Assembly (NCBI RefSeq): GCF_009857605.1
Contig: NZ_WWCT01000018.1
Coordinates: 62,001 to 126,000 of the forward strand
DNA: 64,000 bases
Origin: Duganella levis
GTDB taxonomy: Bacteria > Pseudomonadota > Gammaproteobacteria > Burkholderiales > Burkholderiaceae_D
Direction of reading: 5' to 3'
Below the pieces are notes generated by a model that did not search any database, had not been told where the DNA came from, and was given only the letters and a program-made list of their open reading frames with translations. A program made the position numbers and the translations under genes. Positions 44,461-54,315 of the stretch are shown in pieces (the stretch's first letter is position 1; each line of letters begins with the position of its first letter).

Positions 44461-46106
44461 GCTGCCTCTCCTGCTGCCTTGTGGGCCAGCGCTGCCTTGA
44501 TGTAAGACGTGAACAGCGGATGGCCGTCACGCGGGGTCGATTTGAATTCAGGGTGGTACTGCACGCCCATATACCATGGGTGCGAATTGTCGCCGGTACG
44601 TGGCAGTTCCATGATTTCGCACAGGTCTTCGGTCGGCGTGCGGGCCGCCACCACCAGGCCGGCCGCTTCCACGCGCGGCAGGTAGTGGTTGTTGGCTTCG
44701 TAACGGTGACGGTGACGCTCAGTCACCACCGCGCCGTAGATTTCCGAGGCCAGCGTGCCTGGCTTGATGGCGCAGGTTTGCGCGCCGAGGCGCATGGTGC
44801 CGCCCAGATCGGAATTCTCGTCGCGTTTTTCAACCTTGCCGTCCTGGCCTTGCCATTCGTCGATCAGGGCGACGACAGGCTGGGCGGTGTCGAGGTCGAA
44901 CTCGGTCGAGTTGGCTTCGGTCAGGCCGGCCTTGTGGCGCGCGTATTCGATCAGCGCCACTTGCATGCCGAGGCAGATGCCCAGGTACGGAATCTTGTTT
45001 TCACGGGCGAACTGGGCCGCCATGATCTTGCCTTCCACGCCGCGCTTGCCGAAGCCGCCCGGTACCAGGATGGCGTCGTACTTGGCCAGGTTGTCGCAAC
45101 CGGTGGTTTCGATCTCTTCCGAGTCGATGTACTCGATGTTGACCTTGGACTCGTTGTGGATGCCGGCGTGACGCAGCGCTTCGGTCAGCGATTTGTACGA
45201 CTCGGTCAGTTCCACGTACTTGCCGACCATGCCGATCGACACTTCGGTCTTCGGATGTTCCAGCGTGTAGATCAAACGGCTCCACACCGACAGGTCGGCC
45301 GGCGCCGGGTTGATGTCCAGCGCTTCGCAGATGATCGCGTCCAGGCCCTGGTCGTGCAGCATTTGCGGCACTTTGTAGATGGTGTCGACGTCCCATACCG
45401 AAATCACGGCCTGCTCTTCGATGTTGGAGAACAGCGAGATCTTGGCGCGTTCGTCGTCCGGGATCGGACGGTCGGCACGGCACAGCAGCGCGTTCGGCGA
45501 GATGCCGATTTCACGCAGTTTCTGTACCGAGTGCTGGGTCGGCTTGGTTTTCAGTTCGCCGGCGGAGGCGATGAACGGTACCAGCGTCAGGTGCACGAAA
45601 GCGGTGTTCTTGCGGCCAGCACGCAGGCTCAGCTGACGCGCGGCTTCCAGGAACGGCAGCGATTCGATATCGCCGACGGTGCCGCCGATTTCGCACAGCG
45701 CCACGTCGTAGCCTTCGGCGCCGCGACGGATGTAGTCCTGGATTTCATTGGTGATGTGCGGAATCACCTGCACGGTCTTGCCCAGGTACTCGCCGCGGCG
45801 TTCCTTGCGGATCACCGATTCGTAGATCTGGCCAGTGGTGAAGTTGTTCACCTTTTTCATGCGGGTGGAAATGAAACGCTCGTAGTGGCCCAGGTCCAGA
45901 TCGGTTTCTGCGCCGTCATCGGTGACGAACACTTCGCCGTGTTGCATAGGCGACATGGTGCCCGGATCGACGTTGATGTACGGATCGAGCTTGAGCATGG
46001 TGACTTTGAGGCCGCGCGATTCGAGGATCGCGGCGAGGGAGGCGGCGGCAATCCCTTTACCAAGGGAGGACACAACGCCACCGGTGACGAAGACAAATTT
46101 GGTCAT
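44457..46106 (-). CDS. pyrG: CTP synthase
   Basis: A 549-residue enzyme. The synthase domain begins TKFVFVTGGVVSSLGKG, and the class I glutamine amidotransferase domain has the Cys in GICLGMQ and His/Glu in QYHPE. It converts UTP to CTP with glutamine. An open frame extends to 46172, but the standard start at 46106 agrees with the family and with a TATAAT upstream. Confidence 0.98.
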   Translation of the reverse strand: MTKFVFVTGGVVSSLGKGIAAASLAAILESRGLKVTMLKLDPYINVDPGTMSPMQHGEVFVTDDGAETDLDLGHYERFISTRMKKVNNFTTGQIYESVIRKERRGEYLGKTVQVIPHITNEIQDYIRRGAEGYDVALCEIGGTVGDIESLPFLEAARQLSLRAGRKNTAFVHLTLVPFIASAGELKTKPTQHSVQKLREIGISPNALLCRADRPIPDDERAKISLFSNIEEQAVISVWDVDTIYKVPQMLHDQGLDAIICEALDINPAPADLSVWSRLIYTLEHPKTEVSIGMVGKYVELTESYKSLTEALRHAGIHNESKVNIEYIDSEEIETTGCDNLAKYDAILVPGGFGKRGVEGKIMAAQFARENKIPYLGICLGMQVALIEYARHKAGLTEANSTEFDLDTAQPVVALIDEWQGQDGKVEKRDENSDLGGTMRLGAQTCAIKPGTLASEIYGAVVTERHRHRYEANNHYLPRVEAAGLVVAARTPTEDLCEIMELPRTGDNSHPWYMGVQYHPEFKSTPRDGHPLFTSYIKAALAHKAAGEAA

Positions 46107-46143
46107 TGCGGATGGTGCCGAACGGCACATGCGGGAAATTGAA

Positions 46144-46149
46144 ATTATA
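46144..46149 (-). promoter_or_regulatory. -10 (TATAAT) of the pyrG transcript
   Basis: TATAAT on the minus strand lies 37 bases before the pyrG ATG. A clear -35 was not found. Confidence 0.45.
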
Positions 46150-46250
46150 CACCAAAACCCCCGATTCTTCATCTTCCATGTGCATCAGCGTACAGACTCG
46201 GCTTGTCAAAAAGAACAAAATGAATGCTCAATACTTAAAGGAGATTCATG

Positions 46251-46670
46251 ATGAGCTACGAAGATCGTGATCAATATGGCATGTATGTGGACAACGGCCA
46301 TAAGGGTCCTGGCCCGGAACTGATGGGCGCTGACACGCTGATCGGCGACCACGTCCACAACCTGCAAAACGAGCACCTGGGCGAGATCAAGGAAATCATG
46401 CTCGACATGCGCACCGGTAAAATCGCCTATGCGGTGATGTCGTCCGGCGGCGTCCTGACCATCGGCGAAAAACTGTTTGCCGTGCCATGGGAAGCGCTGA
46501 CGCTGGACACCGTCAACAAACGCTTCACGCTCAACCTCGACAAGGAACGCATCGAGGCGGCGCCCGGCTTCGACAAGGACAGCTGGCCCGACATGGCCAA
46601 CCAGACCTGGGCTAGCCAGGTGCACAACTACTACGGCATCGGCGGGGATACCCGTCCAGGGGTGCGTTAA
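46251..46670 (+). CDS. PRC-barrel domain protein
   Basis: A 139-residue soluble protein with a PRC-barrel fold (NEHLGEIKEIMLDMRTGKIA and the following repeat ALTLDTVNKRFTLNLDKERI). The start at 46251 has AAGGAG seven bases upstream; the ATG at 46248 is only four bases away. The domain is found in RNA-metabolism and photosynthesis proteins but in stand-alone form is usually a stress-induced protein of unknown role. Confidence 0.85.
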   Translation: MSYEDRDQYGMYVDNGHKGPGPELMGADTLIGDHVHNLQNEHLGEIKEIMLDMRTGKIAYAVMSSGGVLTIGEKLFAVPWEALTLDTVNKRFTLNLDKERIEAAPGFDKDSWPDMANQTWASQVHNYYGIGGDTRPGVR

Positions 46671-46846
46671 TGTTTGCCGCCATCCTGGTGCTGGCCGGCG
46701 TTGCCGGCGTGGCCGGTCATTGGCTGTATCGCAACTACCTGGGCCGCCCCAAGCGGCTGCGGGGCAGCAGTCCCGTCATGCTCAGCAGTTGGGATGACGG
46801 ACAGGAATCCATGGTGGCGGTACATTTGCGGCGTAGAAACCGTTAA
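46670..46846 (+). CDS. 58-residue single-pass membrane protein
   Basis: A short gene whose ATG overlaps the PRC-barrel stop codon (TAATG). It encodes a hydrophobic N-terminus (AAILVLAGVAGVAGHWL) and a basic, polar end (HLRRRNR). Its stop is directly followed by the convergent dnaE2 stop codon. The overlap and clean fit between the two neighbours support a real gene, probably translated with the PRC-barrel protein. No family is recognised. Confidence 0.6.
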   Translation: MFAAILVLAGVAGVAGHWLYRNYLGRPKRLRGSSPVMLSSWDDGQESMVAVHLRRRNR

Positions 46847-49800
46847 TTAGCAAAAATCGCGGCTGGTGGTCGGCAGCCTGCCCAGCAGGTGGGACATGTC
46901 GACCAGCCGCTTGGCAACCAGGTGGCGCACCATGCCCTCCTGTTGCCACACTCCATACACTCCCAGCAGCGGCGCACTCAGCACTTCGCGCCGCTGCTGT
47001 TCCAACAGCGCCGGCCAGATGATGACGTTGACGCTGCCAGTTTCGTCTTCCAGAGTCATAAAAATCACGCCCTTGGCGGTGCCGGGACGTTGCCGCACCG
47101 TGACCATGCCGCAGGCGCGCGCCACCATGTTGTTGGTGTAGGTGTTCAGCGTTTCGGCCGGCATGAAGCGGTGCTTCAGCAGCGTTTCGCGCAGCAGCGC
47201 CACCGGATGGCGACGCAGCGTCAGGCCGTGCGAGCGGTAGTCACCGAGGATGTCTTCGCCTTCACTGGGCGCCGGCAGCGTCGGCGTTTCCTCGTCGGGC
47301 ATGGTGGGACGCAGCAAGTCCTTGTCGGGCACCGCGCCGACCGCTTGCCACAAGGCCTGGCGCCGATGGCCGGATAGACGGCTCAGCGCATCGCCACCGG
47401 CCAGCACTTGCAGCGCATGACGGTCAAGGTCGGCACGCCGAGCCAAGTCGGCGACGCTGGCGAACGGTCCGGCGGCGCGCGCAGCTTCGATGCGCAGCGC
47501 GGTGTCTTCGCGCATGCCTTTCAGCATGTTGAGGCCGAGCCGCACCGCCGGCTGCCCACGCTGGCCGGCCGGCTCCTCCAACGATGTTTCCCAGCCGCTG
47601 ATGGTCACATCGATTTCGCGCACCACCACGCCGTGGCGCTTGGCGTCCTGCACCAGTTGCGACGGGCTGTAGAAACCCATCGGCTGGCTGTTCAGCAGCG
47701 CGCACAGGAACGCCGCTGGCTCGTGGCATTTGATCCAGGAGCTGGCGTAGCTCAGCAGCGCAAAACTGGCCGAGTGCGATTCCGGGAAGCCGTATTCGCC
47801 GAAGCCCTGGATTTGCTTGCAGATGGCGTCCGCGAAATCATCGTCATAGCCGCGCTCGCGCATGCCGTCCTTGATGCGCTGCTCGTACTTGTCGACGCCG
47901 CCCTTGCGCTTCCAGGCCGCCATGGCGCGGCGCAGCTGGTCGGCCTCGCCTTCGGTGAAGCCGGCGGCAATCTGGGCGATCTGCATCACCTGTTCCTGGA
48001 AGATCGGCACGCCCAGCGTGCGGCCCAGTGCTTCTTCCAGCTTGGGCGGATACACCACCAGCTTCTTGTTCATGCGCCGCTGCAAATACGGATGCACCAT
48101 GCCGCCCTGTATTGGCCCTGGCCGCACGATGGCCACCTCAATCACCAGATCGTAAAACGTCCTCGGCCGCAGGCGCGGCAGCATGCTCATCTGCGCGCGC
48201 GATTCGATCTGGAACACGCCGATGGTGTCGGCCTCGCAGATCATGTCGTAGGTGTCGCGGTCCTCGCTGGGAATATCCTGCATGCGGAACCGTTGGCCGC
48301 GCTGCACGCTCAGCAGATCCAGCGTGCGCCGCAGTGCCGACAACATGCCGAGCGCCAGCACATCCACCTTCATCAGGCCCAGTTCCTCCAGATCATCCTT
48401 GTCCCACTGGATGACGTAGCGGTTTTCCATGGTGGCTTTTTCGATCGGCACCAGCCGCGTCAGCTTCTCGTGCGAAATGACGAAGCCGCCAGGATGCTGC
48501 GACAGATGGCGCGGGAAACTCAGCAGCGTGAAGGCCAGCGCGGCCCACTGTTGCGCCAGTTGCGATTCCGGGTCCAGTCCGCACTCGGCCAGCCGTCCCA
48601 CCAGATCGTGACGGCTGTCGAACCAGCGTTGCGACTTGCAGACCCTTTCGACAATCGCCAGGTCCACGCCCAGCGCCTTGCCGCTGTCACGCAACGCGCT
48701 CTTGGGACGATAGCTGATGACCACCGCCGCCAGCGCCGCCCGGTCGTGGCCGTATTTTTTGTAGATGTATTGAATGACTTCCTCGCGCCGTTGGTGCTCG
48801 AAATCGACATCGATGTCCGGTGGCTCATTGCGTTCGCGGGAAATAAAACGCCCTGTCAGCATCTTGCTGCGCTCGGGATCGACCTCGGTCACGCCGAGGC
48901 AATAGCACACCACCGAGTTGGCGGCCGAGCCCCGGCCCTGACACAGGATGTCCTGCGAACGGGCGAAGCGGACGATGTCAAAAACGGTCAGAAAATAAGG
49001 CTCGTATCGCAATTCCGCAATCAGCTCCAGCTCGTTCTCGATTTGCGCCTGCACCTTGACCGAAGCGCCGCCGGGCCAGCGCCGCAACGCGCCGGCCGCC
49101 ACCTCCTGCCGCAGATAGCTGGCCGGCGTGTGGCCGGGAGGGATCAGTTCGTGCGGATATTCGTAGCGCAGTTCGTCGAGGCTGAAGGTGCACTGCTCGG
49201 CGATTTTCAGCGTTTCCGCCAAGGCCGATTGCGGATACAGATTGGCCAGCTGCACGCGGGCGCGCAGATGCTGCTCGGCGTTCTGCGCCAGCGCATAACC
49301 GCACTCGCCCACCGGCTTGCCGACGCGGATCGCCGTTAGCGTATCCTGCAACGGCTTGCGCGAACGCACGTGCATGCACACCTGCCCCACCGCCACCACC
49401 GCCATCTGATGCTGCGACGCCACCTCGGCAATGCTGAGCCGGTGCGCCTCATCAAACGAGCGCAGCAGCAGATTCAGCCCCATCCAGACGCGGCCGGGGA
49501 AAGTCGCTTCCATCCACGCCGCCTGCGCATGCAAACGGTCCACATCGCCGGGGCGGTGCGCCGGATATTCCGGCAGCAGGATCAGCAGGCAATCCGGCAA
49601 CCCTTTCAGATGCGCAAACTCCGGCGGCGGCGCAGTCAGGTCCGACGGCGTCAGCAGATAACTACCCTTGGCCACGCGGTTGCGCGCTATCGTAATCAGC
49701 TCACACAGATTGCCATAGCCCTCCTTGTTTTTCGCCAACGCGATGAACGACAACGCCGGCGTGCCATCCGGATTCGTCAGCCGAAAATAGCTGCCAATAA

Positions 49801-50011
49801 TCAGCGGAAATTTCGCCTCTTTGGCCTCGGCGTGAGCACGCACTACGCCCGCCAGCGAGCATTCATCAGTGATGGCCAGCGCCGCATAATCGAGCTGAAC
49901 CGCGCGCGCAACCAGCTCTTCGGCATGCGAAGCGCCTTGCAGGAACGAAAAATTGGACAAACAGAACAACTCGGCATAGGCCGGCAGTCCCAAGGCGGGT
50001 AGCGTGCTCAT
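46847..50011 (-). CDS. dnaE2: Error-prone DNA polymerase DnaE2
   Basis: A 1054-residue alpha-subunit-like C-family polymerase with an N-terminal PHP domain (LSNFSFLQGASHAEELV), the catalytic Asp pair in PPDIDVDFEH, and a C-terminal OB domain. It makes translesion synthesis after DNA damage. A LexA box lies nine bases before the ATG. Its usual partners imuA and imuB are not beside it, unlike the common imuA-imuB-dnaE2 cassette. Confidence 0.95.
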   Translation of the reverse strand: MSTLPALGLPAYAELFCLSNFSFLQGASHAEELVARAVQLDYAALAITDECSLAGVVRAHAEAKEAKFPLIIGSYFRLTNPDGTPALSFIALAKNKEGYGNLCELITIARNRVAKGSYLLTPSDLTAPPPEFAHLKGLPDCLLILLPEYPAHRPGDVDRLHAQAAWMEATFPGRVWMGLNLLLRSFDEAHRLSIAEVASQHQMAVVAVGQVCMHVRSRKPLQDTLTAIRVGKPVGECGYALAQNAEQHLRARVQLANLYPQSALAETLKIAEQCTFSLDELRYEYPHELIPPGHTPASYLRQEVAAGALRRWPGGASVKVQAQIENELELIAELRYEPYFLTVFDIVRFARSQDILCQGRGSAANSVVCYCLGVTEVDPERSKMLTGRFISRERNEPPDIDVDFEHQRREEVIQYIYKKYGHDRAALAAVVISYRPKSALRDSGKALGVDLAIVERVCKSQRWFDSRHDLVGRLAECGLDPESQLAQQWAALAFTLLSFPRHLSQHPGGFVISHEKLTRLVPIEKATMENRYVIQWDKDDLEELGLMKVDVLALGMLSALRRTLDLLSVQRGQRFRMQDIPSEDRDTYDMICEADTIGVFQIESRAQMSMLPRLRPRTFYDLVIEVAIVRPGPIQGGMVHPYLQRRMNKKLVVYPPKLEEALGRTLGVPIFQEQVMQIAQIAAGFTEGEADQLRRAMAAWKRKGGVDKYEQRIKDGMRERGYDDDFADAICKQIQGFGEYGFPESHSASFALLSYASSWIKCHEPAAFLCALLNSQPMGFYSPSQLVQDAKRHGVVVREIDVTISGWETSLEEPAGQRGQPAVRLGLNMLKGMREDTALRIEAARAAGPFASVADLARRADLDRHALQVLAGGDALSRLSGHRRQALWQAVGAVPDKDLLRPTMPDEETPTLPAPSEGEDILGDYRSHGLTLRRHPVALLRETLLKHRFMPAETLNTYTNNMVARACGMVTVRQRPGTAKGVIFMTLEDETGSVNVIIWPALLEQQRREVLSAPLLGVYGVWQQEGMVRHLVAKRLVDMSHLLGRLPTTSRDFC

Positions 50012-50019
50012 AGTGAATA

Positions 50020-50035
50020 CTGTGTTTTTATACAG
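50020..50035 (-). promoter_or_regulatory. LexA (SOS) box of dnaE2
   Basis: CTGTATAAAAACACAG fits CTGT-N8-ACAG exactly, and lies nine bases upstream of the start codon. LexA would repress dnaE2 until RecA activation. Confidence 0.85.
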
Positions 50036-50062
50036 TATTTTACACTACCCGCTATTGGGGAA

Positions 50063-50863
50063 CTATTTCCGCTGCGCGGCCATCATTTGCTGGATGGCGT
50101 CGATGATGACCTGAGGCGAGGCGGTTTGCATCTGGTGGTCGGAATCCACCACCATGGTTTTGGCTTGCGGATACATGGCGCGGACGAAGGCGATGGTTTG
50201 CGGGTCGCTGTTGACGACGCCAAAATCGACCGGCACGGCGGTTGCGCCTTTGGGCTGGTTGACCAGGCGGATCATCGGCTTGCCGTCAATATTGCCTTGG
50301 GCTAGCACCTGCTCGCCCGTCTCGTAAATGCCGGCGATTTCCTTGCGTATGATGCTGGAGAAGAACAGCCATTCGCCGGCCCGCGTCACCAGCGGAAAAT
50401 CTTCCGGCTTCTTGATCACGCGCGGATTGAGCGCATCGACCAGCACGATGCCGGCCACTTCGTCCGGATGGCGCTTGGCGAATAGCTGCATGTACAAGCC
50501 GCCCAGCGAGTGCCCGACCAGGATGTACGGCGGCGCCATGCCTTCGTGCTGGAGGTTGCGGCGCAGTTCTTCGACGATGGTCAGGCCGTCGCGCGGCATG
50601 TCGGTGGTCGCGCTGTCGCCGTAGCCGGGACGGTTGTAGGCAAACACCGAGGCCTGCGGTGCGATGCCGTCGATGACCTTATCCCATTTGTCGACCGTCG
50701 CGCGGGAGCCGTTTTCAAAGACCACCGTGGCCGAGGCTGCCGGATTTTTCACCGCCACCAGTTCCACTTTGCGGCCGTCGATCAGTTGAGTGGTGACGGT
50801 CGCCGCCAGCACTGGGCTAGTCAACAGCAAGCCCGCCAGGCACATCACGGCACGTTTTGTCAT
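50063..50863 (-). CDS. Secreted alpha/beta hydrolase
   Basis: A protein of about 266 residues with signal peptide (CLAGLLLTSPVLAA) and the alpha/beta hydrolase core: GHSLGGLYMQ elbow, Asp in VLVDALNP and a C-terminal His in VVDSDHQMQT. The start at 50863 is supported by the signal peptide; upstream in-frame ATGs would add a polar leader. Its substrate is unknown. Confidence 0.85.
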   Translation of the reverse strand: MTKRAVMCLAGLLLTSPVLAATVTTQLIDGRKVELVAVKNPAASATVVFENGSRATVDKWDKVIDGIAPQASVFAYNRPGYGDSATTDMPRDGLTIVEELRRNLQHEGMAPPYILVGHSLGGLYMQLFAKRHPDEVAGIVLVDALNPRVIKKPEDFPLVTRAGEWLFFSSIIRKEIAGIYETGEQVLAQGNIDGKPMIRLVNQPKGATAVPVDFGVVNSDPQTIAFVRAMYPQAKTMVVDSDHQMQTASPQVIIDAIQQMMAAQRK

Positions 50864-50953
50864 AATGCCCATCCCTAACGAAAATTGCATTTTTCCAGAC
50901 TGCGCGCCCCCAAGCGCGGAGAATGCGATGAAACGCAGATATGGAGACGCAGA

Positions 50954-51742
50954 ATGCAAAATTCACAAGTACGGGAATTGCTGTGCTTTGGCATCGCACC
51001 CGACGGCGGCAACGCGGCGCTGGTGGTTCAGCACGACCACTCCAGCGCCGACCAGCGCCAGCAGTTCGCAAAGGAACGCAACAAGCCGGCTTGCGTGTTT
51101 ATCGATACGGCGACCGATGGCAGCATCGTGCTGGACTTTTTCTATCCGCACATGCGCAGCCCGCTCTGTTCGCACGCCACGCTGGCGGCGGCCCGCGTGC
51201 TGCTGTCTGCCGAGTGGCCACGATTGGAGGTGCGCACCGCCATGCATGACCAACCGCTGACGCTGATCCTGCATGACGGCGAAGTGTTCCTGCAACTGTC
51301 GCCTCAATCAGCACCGCAAGTGGACCTGCCCGACGGGCTGGCGGAACAACTGCTGGCCGCGCCCGGCATCTGTCTGGCCTCGCCGCCGGCAATCGCTTCG
51401 GTTGGCAGCCCCAAATTGCTGCTGGAAGTGGCGGACAGTGTCACGCTGCAAGCGCTGACGCCCGATCTGCAAGGCATCGCCGACTGGGGCAAGCAGCAAG
51501 GCGTCAGCGGCGCCTACGTCTGGTGCCGCCGCCCGGACGGCGCGCTGGAAGGCCGCAGCTTCAACCATCTGAACCCGGCGGCGGAAGACTGTGCCACCGG
51601 CGTGGCGGCGGGCGCTCTCTGTGTGTTGCTCAAAAGCAGTGTCACACTCTACCAGGGCGCCAATCTCGGCACGCCCTGCCAACTGCGCGCAGAGTTCCTC
51701 GATGAAAGTATTTTAATTGGTGGAAAAACCGAATTTGCGTAG
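50954..51742 (+). CDS. PhzF-like protein lacking the usual catalytic Glu
   Basis: A 262-residue protein of the PhzF/diaminopimelate-epimerase fold: SPLCSHATLAAARVL and the second-half motif EDCATGVAAG are conserved. The segment where PhzF has SETAFV reads NKPACVF here, so the catalytic Glu is missing. The start at 50954 is set by GGAG seven bases upstream. It is single and not in a phenazine gene cluster. The function is unclear. Confidence 0.75.
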   Translation: MQNSQVRELLCFGIAPDGGNAALVVQHDHSSADQRQQFAKERNKPACVFIDTATDGSIVLDFFYPHMRSPLCSHATLAAARVLLSAEWPRLEVRTAMHDQPLTLILHDGEVFLQLSPQSAPQVDLPDGLAEQLLAAPGICLASPPAIASVGSPKLLLEVADSVTLQALTPDLQGIADWGKQQGVSGAYVWCRRPDGALEGRSFNHLNPAAEDCATGVAAGALCVLLKSSVTLYQGANLGTPCQLRAEFLDESILIGGKTEFA

Positions 51743-51875
51743 TGCTACGTAGAGCGCACACCCTAGTGGCGCGTGCATACAACACAAAATAATGTTTGCG
51801 CGTCAAAGTGATACAAAATCGTCTATCTATATGAAATATTTGCATAGAATCAAATTTTTCATGGGAGATGACAAC

Positions 51876-54260
51876 GTGTTCAAAACAAAAACCCTACGCA
51901 AAGCCGTCTTGGTCGCACTGTACGGCGCCAGCGCGGTCGCAGTCACCCCGCTTACTTTTGCGCAAACTGATACCTCGATGCAGTCGGTCAGCGTGATCGG
52001 TTCGCGCCGCGCCACCAGCTCGGCCACCGATACCGTCGTGCCGGTCGATGTCATTCCGCTGAGCAAGATCAGCGAATCGGGCGGCCAATTCGACCTGGCG
52101 CAGACGCTGACCTATATTTCCCCGTCATTCAACTCGACCCGCCAAACCGGCTCCGACGGCGCCGACCTGGTCGACTCCGCCGCGCTGCGCGGCCTGGGCT
52201 CGGACCAGACCCTGGTGCTGGTCAACGGCAAGCGCCGCCACACCACGGCGCTGGTCAACCTGTTCGGCGCGCGCAACCGCGGCAACACCGGCACCGATAT
52301 GAACGCCATCCCGATGCTGGCCATCAAGGACGTGCAAGTGCTGCGTGACGGCGCCGCCGCCCAGTACGGTTCGGACGCGATCGCCGGCGTGCTGGACATC
52401 GGCCTGAAGAAATCCAAGGGCTGCGAAGCGGTCGCCGGCTTCAGCGAATACTCGCGCCGCGACGGCAAGAATTACCTGGCCTCGGCCTACTGCGGCGTCG
52501 ACATCGGCAACGGCGGCGTGCTCGGCATCACCGGCGAATACCTCGACCGTGGCCGCTCCAACCGCGCGGAAGACGGCAACCCGCGCACCATCGGCGACAG
52601 CAAGACCAAGAACCAGACCCTGTACCTGAACGGCGAACTGCCGACCGTCGGCACCGGCCGCCTGTACCTGACCGCCGGCGCGCAAACCCGCGACGCTTCG
52701 TCCGGCGCCTGGGCGCGCGGCGGCATCGACAGCGACGACATCCCGTCGCGCAACTCGGCCGCCATGTACCCGAACGGTTTCGTGCCATTCATCAACGCCA
52801 CCATCGACGACCGCTACGCCACCATCGGCCACCGCAACCAGGTGGGCGAATGGAATATGGACCTGTCGCAGACCTACGGCTACAACAAGATGATCTACGA
52901 CATCAGCAACACGCTGAATGCGTCGATCGCCAACAAGGATCTGCTGGCCGGCGGCAAGGGCATCAGCCCGACCAGCTTCAACGCCGGCGGTTTCTCGTTC
53001 GAACAGCTGACCACCAACCTCGATTTCAACCGCTACTTTGACGGCGTGATGGGCCGCGGCCTGAACGTCGCCTTCGGCGCCGAGTACCGTCACGAGAACT
53101 ACAAGATCTACGCCGGCGAACCGGGCTCGTACATCGACGCCGACGGCGTGGGCATCGGCGGCGCGGCCGGCAGCCAGGGTTTCCCCGGCTTCCAGCCAGC
53201 CGACCAGGTCGACGCCAACCGTCACAACGTCGCCGCCTACCTCGATCTGGAAGCGGACCTGACCGACACCGTCAAGGCGCAAGGCGCAGTGCGCTATGAA
53301 AAGTACAGCGACTTCGGCTCGACCACCACCGGCAAGCTGGCCGGTAGCTGGCGCGTGGCGCCGACCGTGCTGTTGCGCGGTTCGGCCTCGACCGGCTTCC
53401 GCGCACCGTCGCTGCAGCAGATGTATTTCTCGTCGACCTTCACCGACTTCATCGGCGGCGTGCCGACCGACGTGGTGCTGGCGCCGAACAACAGCGCCGT
53501 CACCAACCTGGCCGGCATTCCCAAGCTGAAGGAAGAGAAGTCCACCAGCTTCACGCTGGGCTCGACCTGGACGCCGACGCAAGCCGTGTCCGTCACCGCC
53601 GACCTGTACCAGATCAAGATCAAGGATCGCATCGTGCTGTCGGGCCGCTTTGACGACAGCAACTACCCGGACCTGGCGACCAAGCTGGCGACGCTGGGCG
53701 TGGGCCAGGCGCAGTTCTTCGTCAACTCGGTCGATACCAAGACCAAGGGCCTGGACCTGACCGCGTCGCACAAGACCACCTTTGGCGCCGACAAGCTGAC
53801 CACCTTCCTGGCGCTCAACGTCAGCAAGACTGAAGTGACCGGCATCCACGCGCCGGCCTCGCTGAAGGGTTATGAGGATGTGCTGCTGTCGGAGAAGGAA
53901 CGCCTGTACATCGAGCAAGGCGCGCCGCGTTCCAAGGCCACGCTGGGCTTCGACTACGTCCACAGCGCCTGGGAAACCGATCTCAAGCTGATCTACTTCG
54001 GCCCGCAGACGCTGGGCACCTACAGCGGCACCGCCGCCGGCGTGGCCAACCAGCACTACGACGCCAAGGCTTCGGCCGACCTGAGCTTCACGTACACCAT
54101 CAACAAGAACATGAAGTTCACGTTTGGCGGCAACAACATCTTCAACGTGCATCCGACCACGCAGAATCCGGATGAGACCGACAATGGCTTCAAGTACGAG
54201 TCGGTACAATTCGGTCTGAACGGCGCCTCCTACTTCGGCAGGCTCTACGTGAAGTTCTGA
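51876..54260 (+). CDS. TonB-dependent receptor
   Basis: A 794-residue receptor. The GTG start at 51876 is preceded by GGGAG at eight bases and gives a clean signal peptide (LRKAVLVALYGASAVAVTPLTFAQ region); the upstream ATGs do not. Plug (AALRGLGSDQTLVLVNGKRRH) and a long beta barrel ending in LYVKF are seen. No partner gene gives its ligand. A 12-base palindrome (TGAGCTAGCTCA, 54258-54269) overlaps its stop codon. Confidence 0.85.
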   Translation: MFKTKTLRKAVLVALYGASAVAVTPLTFAQTDTSMQSVSVIGSRRATSSATDTVVPVDVIPLSKISESGGQFDLAQTLTYISPSFNSTRQTGSDGADLVDSAALRGLGSDQTLVLVNGKRRHTTALVNLFGARNRGNTGTDMNAIPMLAIKDVQVLRDGAAAQYGSDAIAGVLDIGLKKSKGCEAVAGFSEYSRRDGKNYLASAYCGVDIGNGGVLGITGEYLDRGRSNRAEDGNPRTIGDSKTKNQTLYLNGELPTVGTGRLYLTAGAQTRDASSGAWARGGIDSDDIPSRNSAAMYPNGFVPFINATIDDRYATIGHRNQVGEWNMDLSQTYGYNKMIYDISNTLNASIANKDLLAGGKGISPTSFNAGGFSFEQLTTNLDFNRYFDGVMGRGLNVAFGAEYRHENYKIYAGEPGSYIDADGVGIGGAAGSQGFPGFQPADQVDANRHNVAAYLDLEADLTDTVKAQGAVRYEKYSDFGSTTTGKLAGSWRVAPTVLLRGSASTGFRAPSLQQMYFSSTFTDFIGGVPTDVVLAPNNSAVTNLAGIPKLKEEKSTSFTLGSTWTPTQAVSVTADLYQIKIKDRIVLSGRFDDSNYPDLATKLATLGVGQAQFFVNSVDTKTKGLDLTASHKTTFGADKLTTFLALNVSKTEVTGIHAPASLKGYEDVLLSEKERLYIEQGAPRSKATLGFDYVHSAWETDLKLIYFGPQTLGTYSGTAAGVANQHYDAKASADLSFTYTINKNMKFTFGGNNIFNVHPTTQNPDETDNGFKYESVQFGLNGASYFGRLYVKF

Positions 54261-54280
54261 GCTAGCTCAATGTTGCGCGT

Positions 54281-54309
54281 TTGACGGTGGCAGTGACGGG
54301 GAATACGAT
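54281..54309 (+). promoter_or_regulatory. Promoter giving a likely leaderless transcript
   Basis: TTGACG (54281-54286), 17 bases, TACGAT (54304-54309) and then six bases to the ATG at 54316. It is the best-supported of several places in the window where a -10 ends six or seven bases before a start codon. Confidence 0.6.
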
Positions 54310-54315
54310 CCTGGT

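Noticed and set aside
46107..46172. Upstream extension of pyrG
   Set aside because: The added residues are not part of the family, and the TATAAT at 46144-46149 lies inside them; the standard start at 46106 is used.
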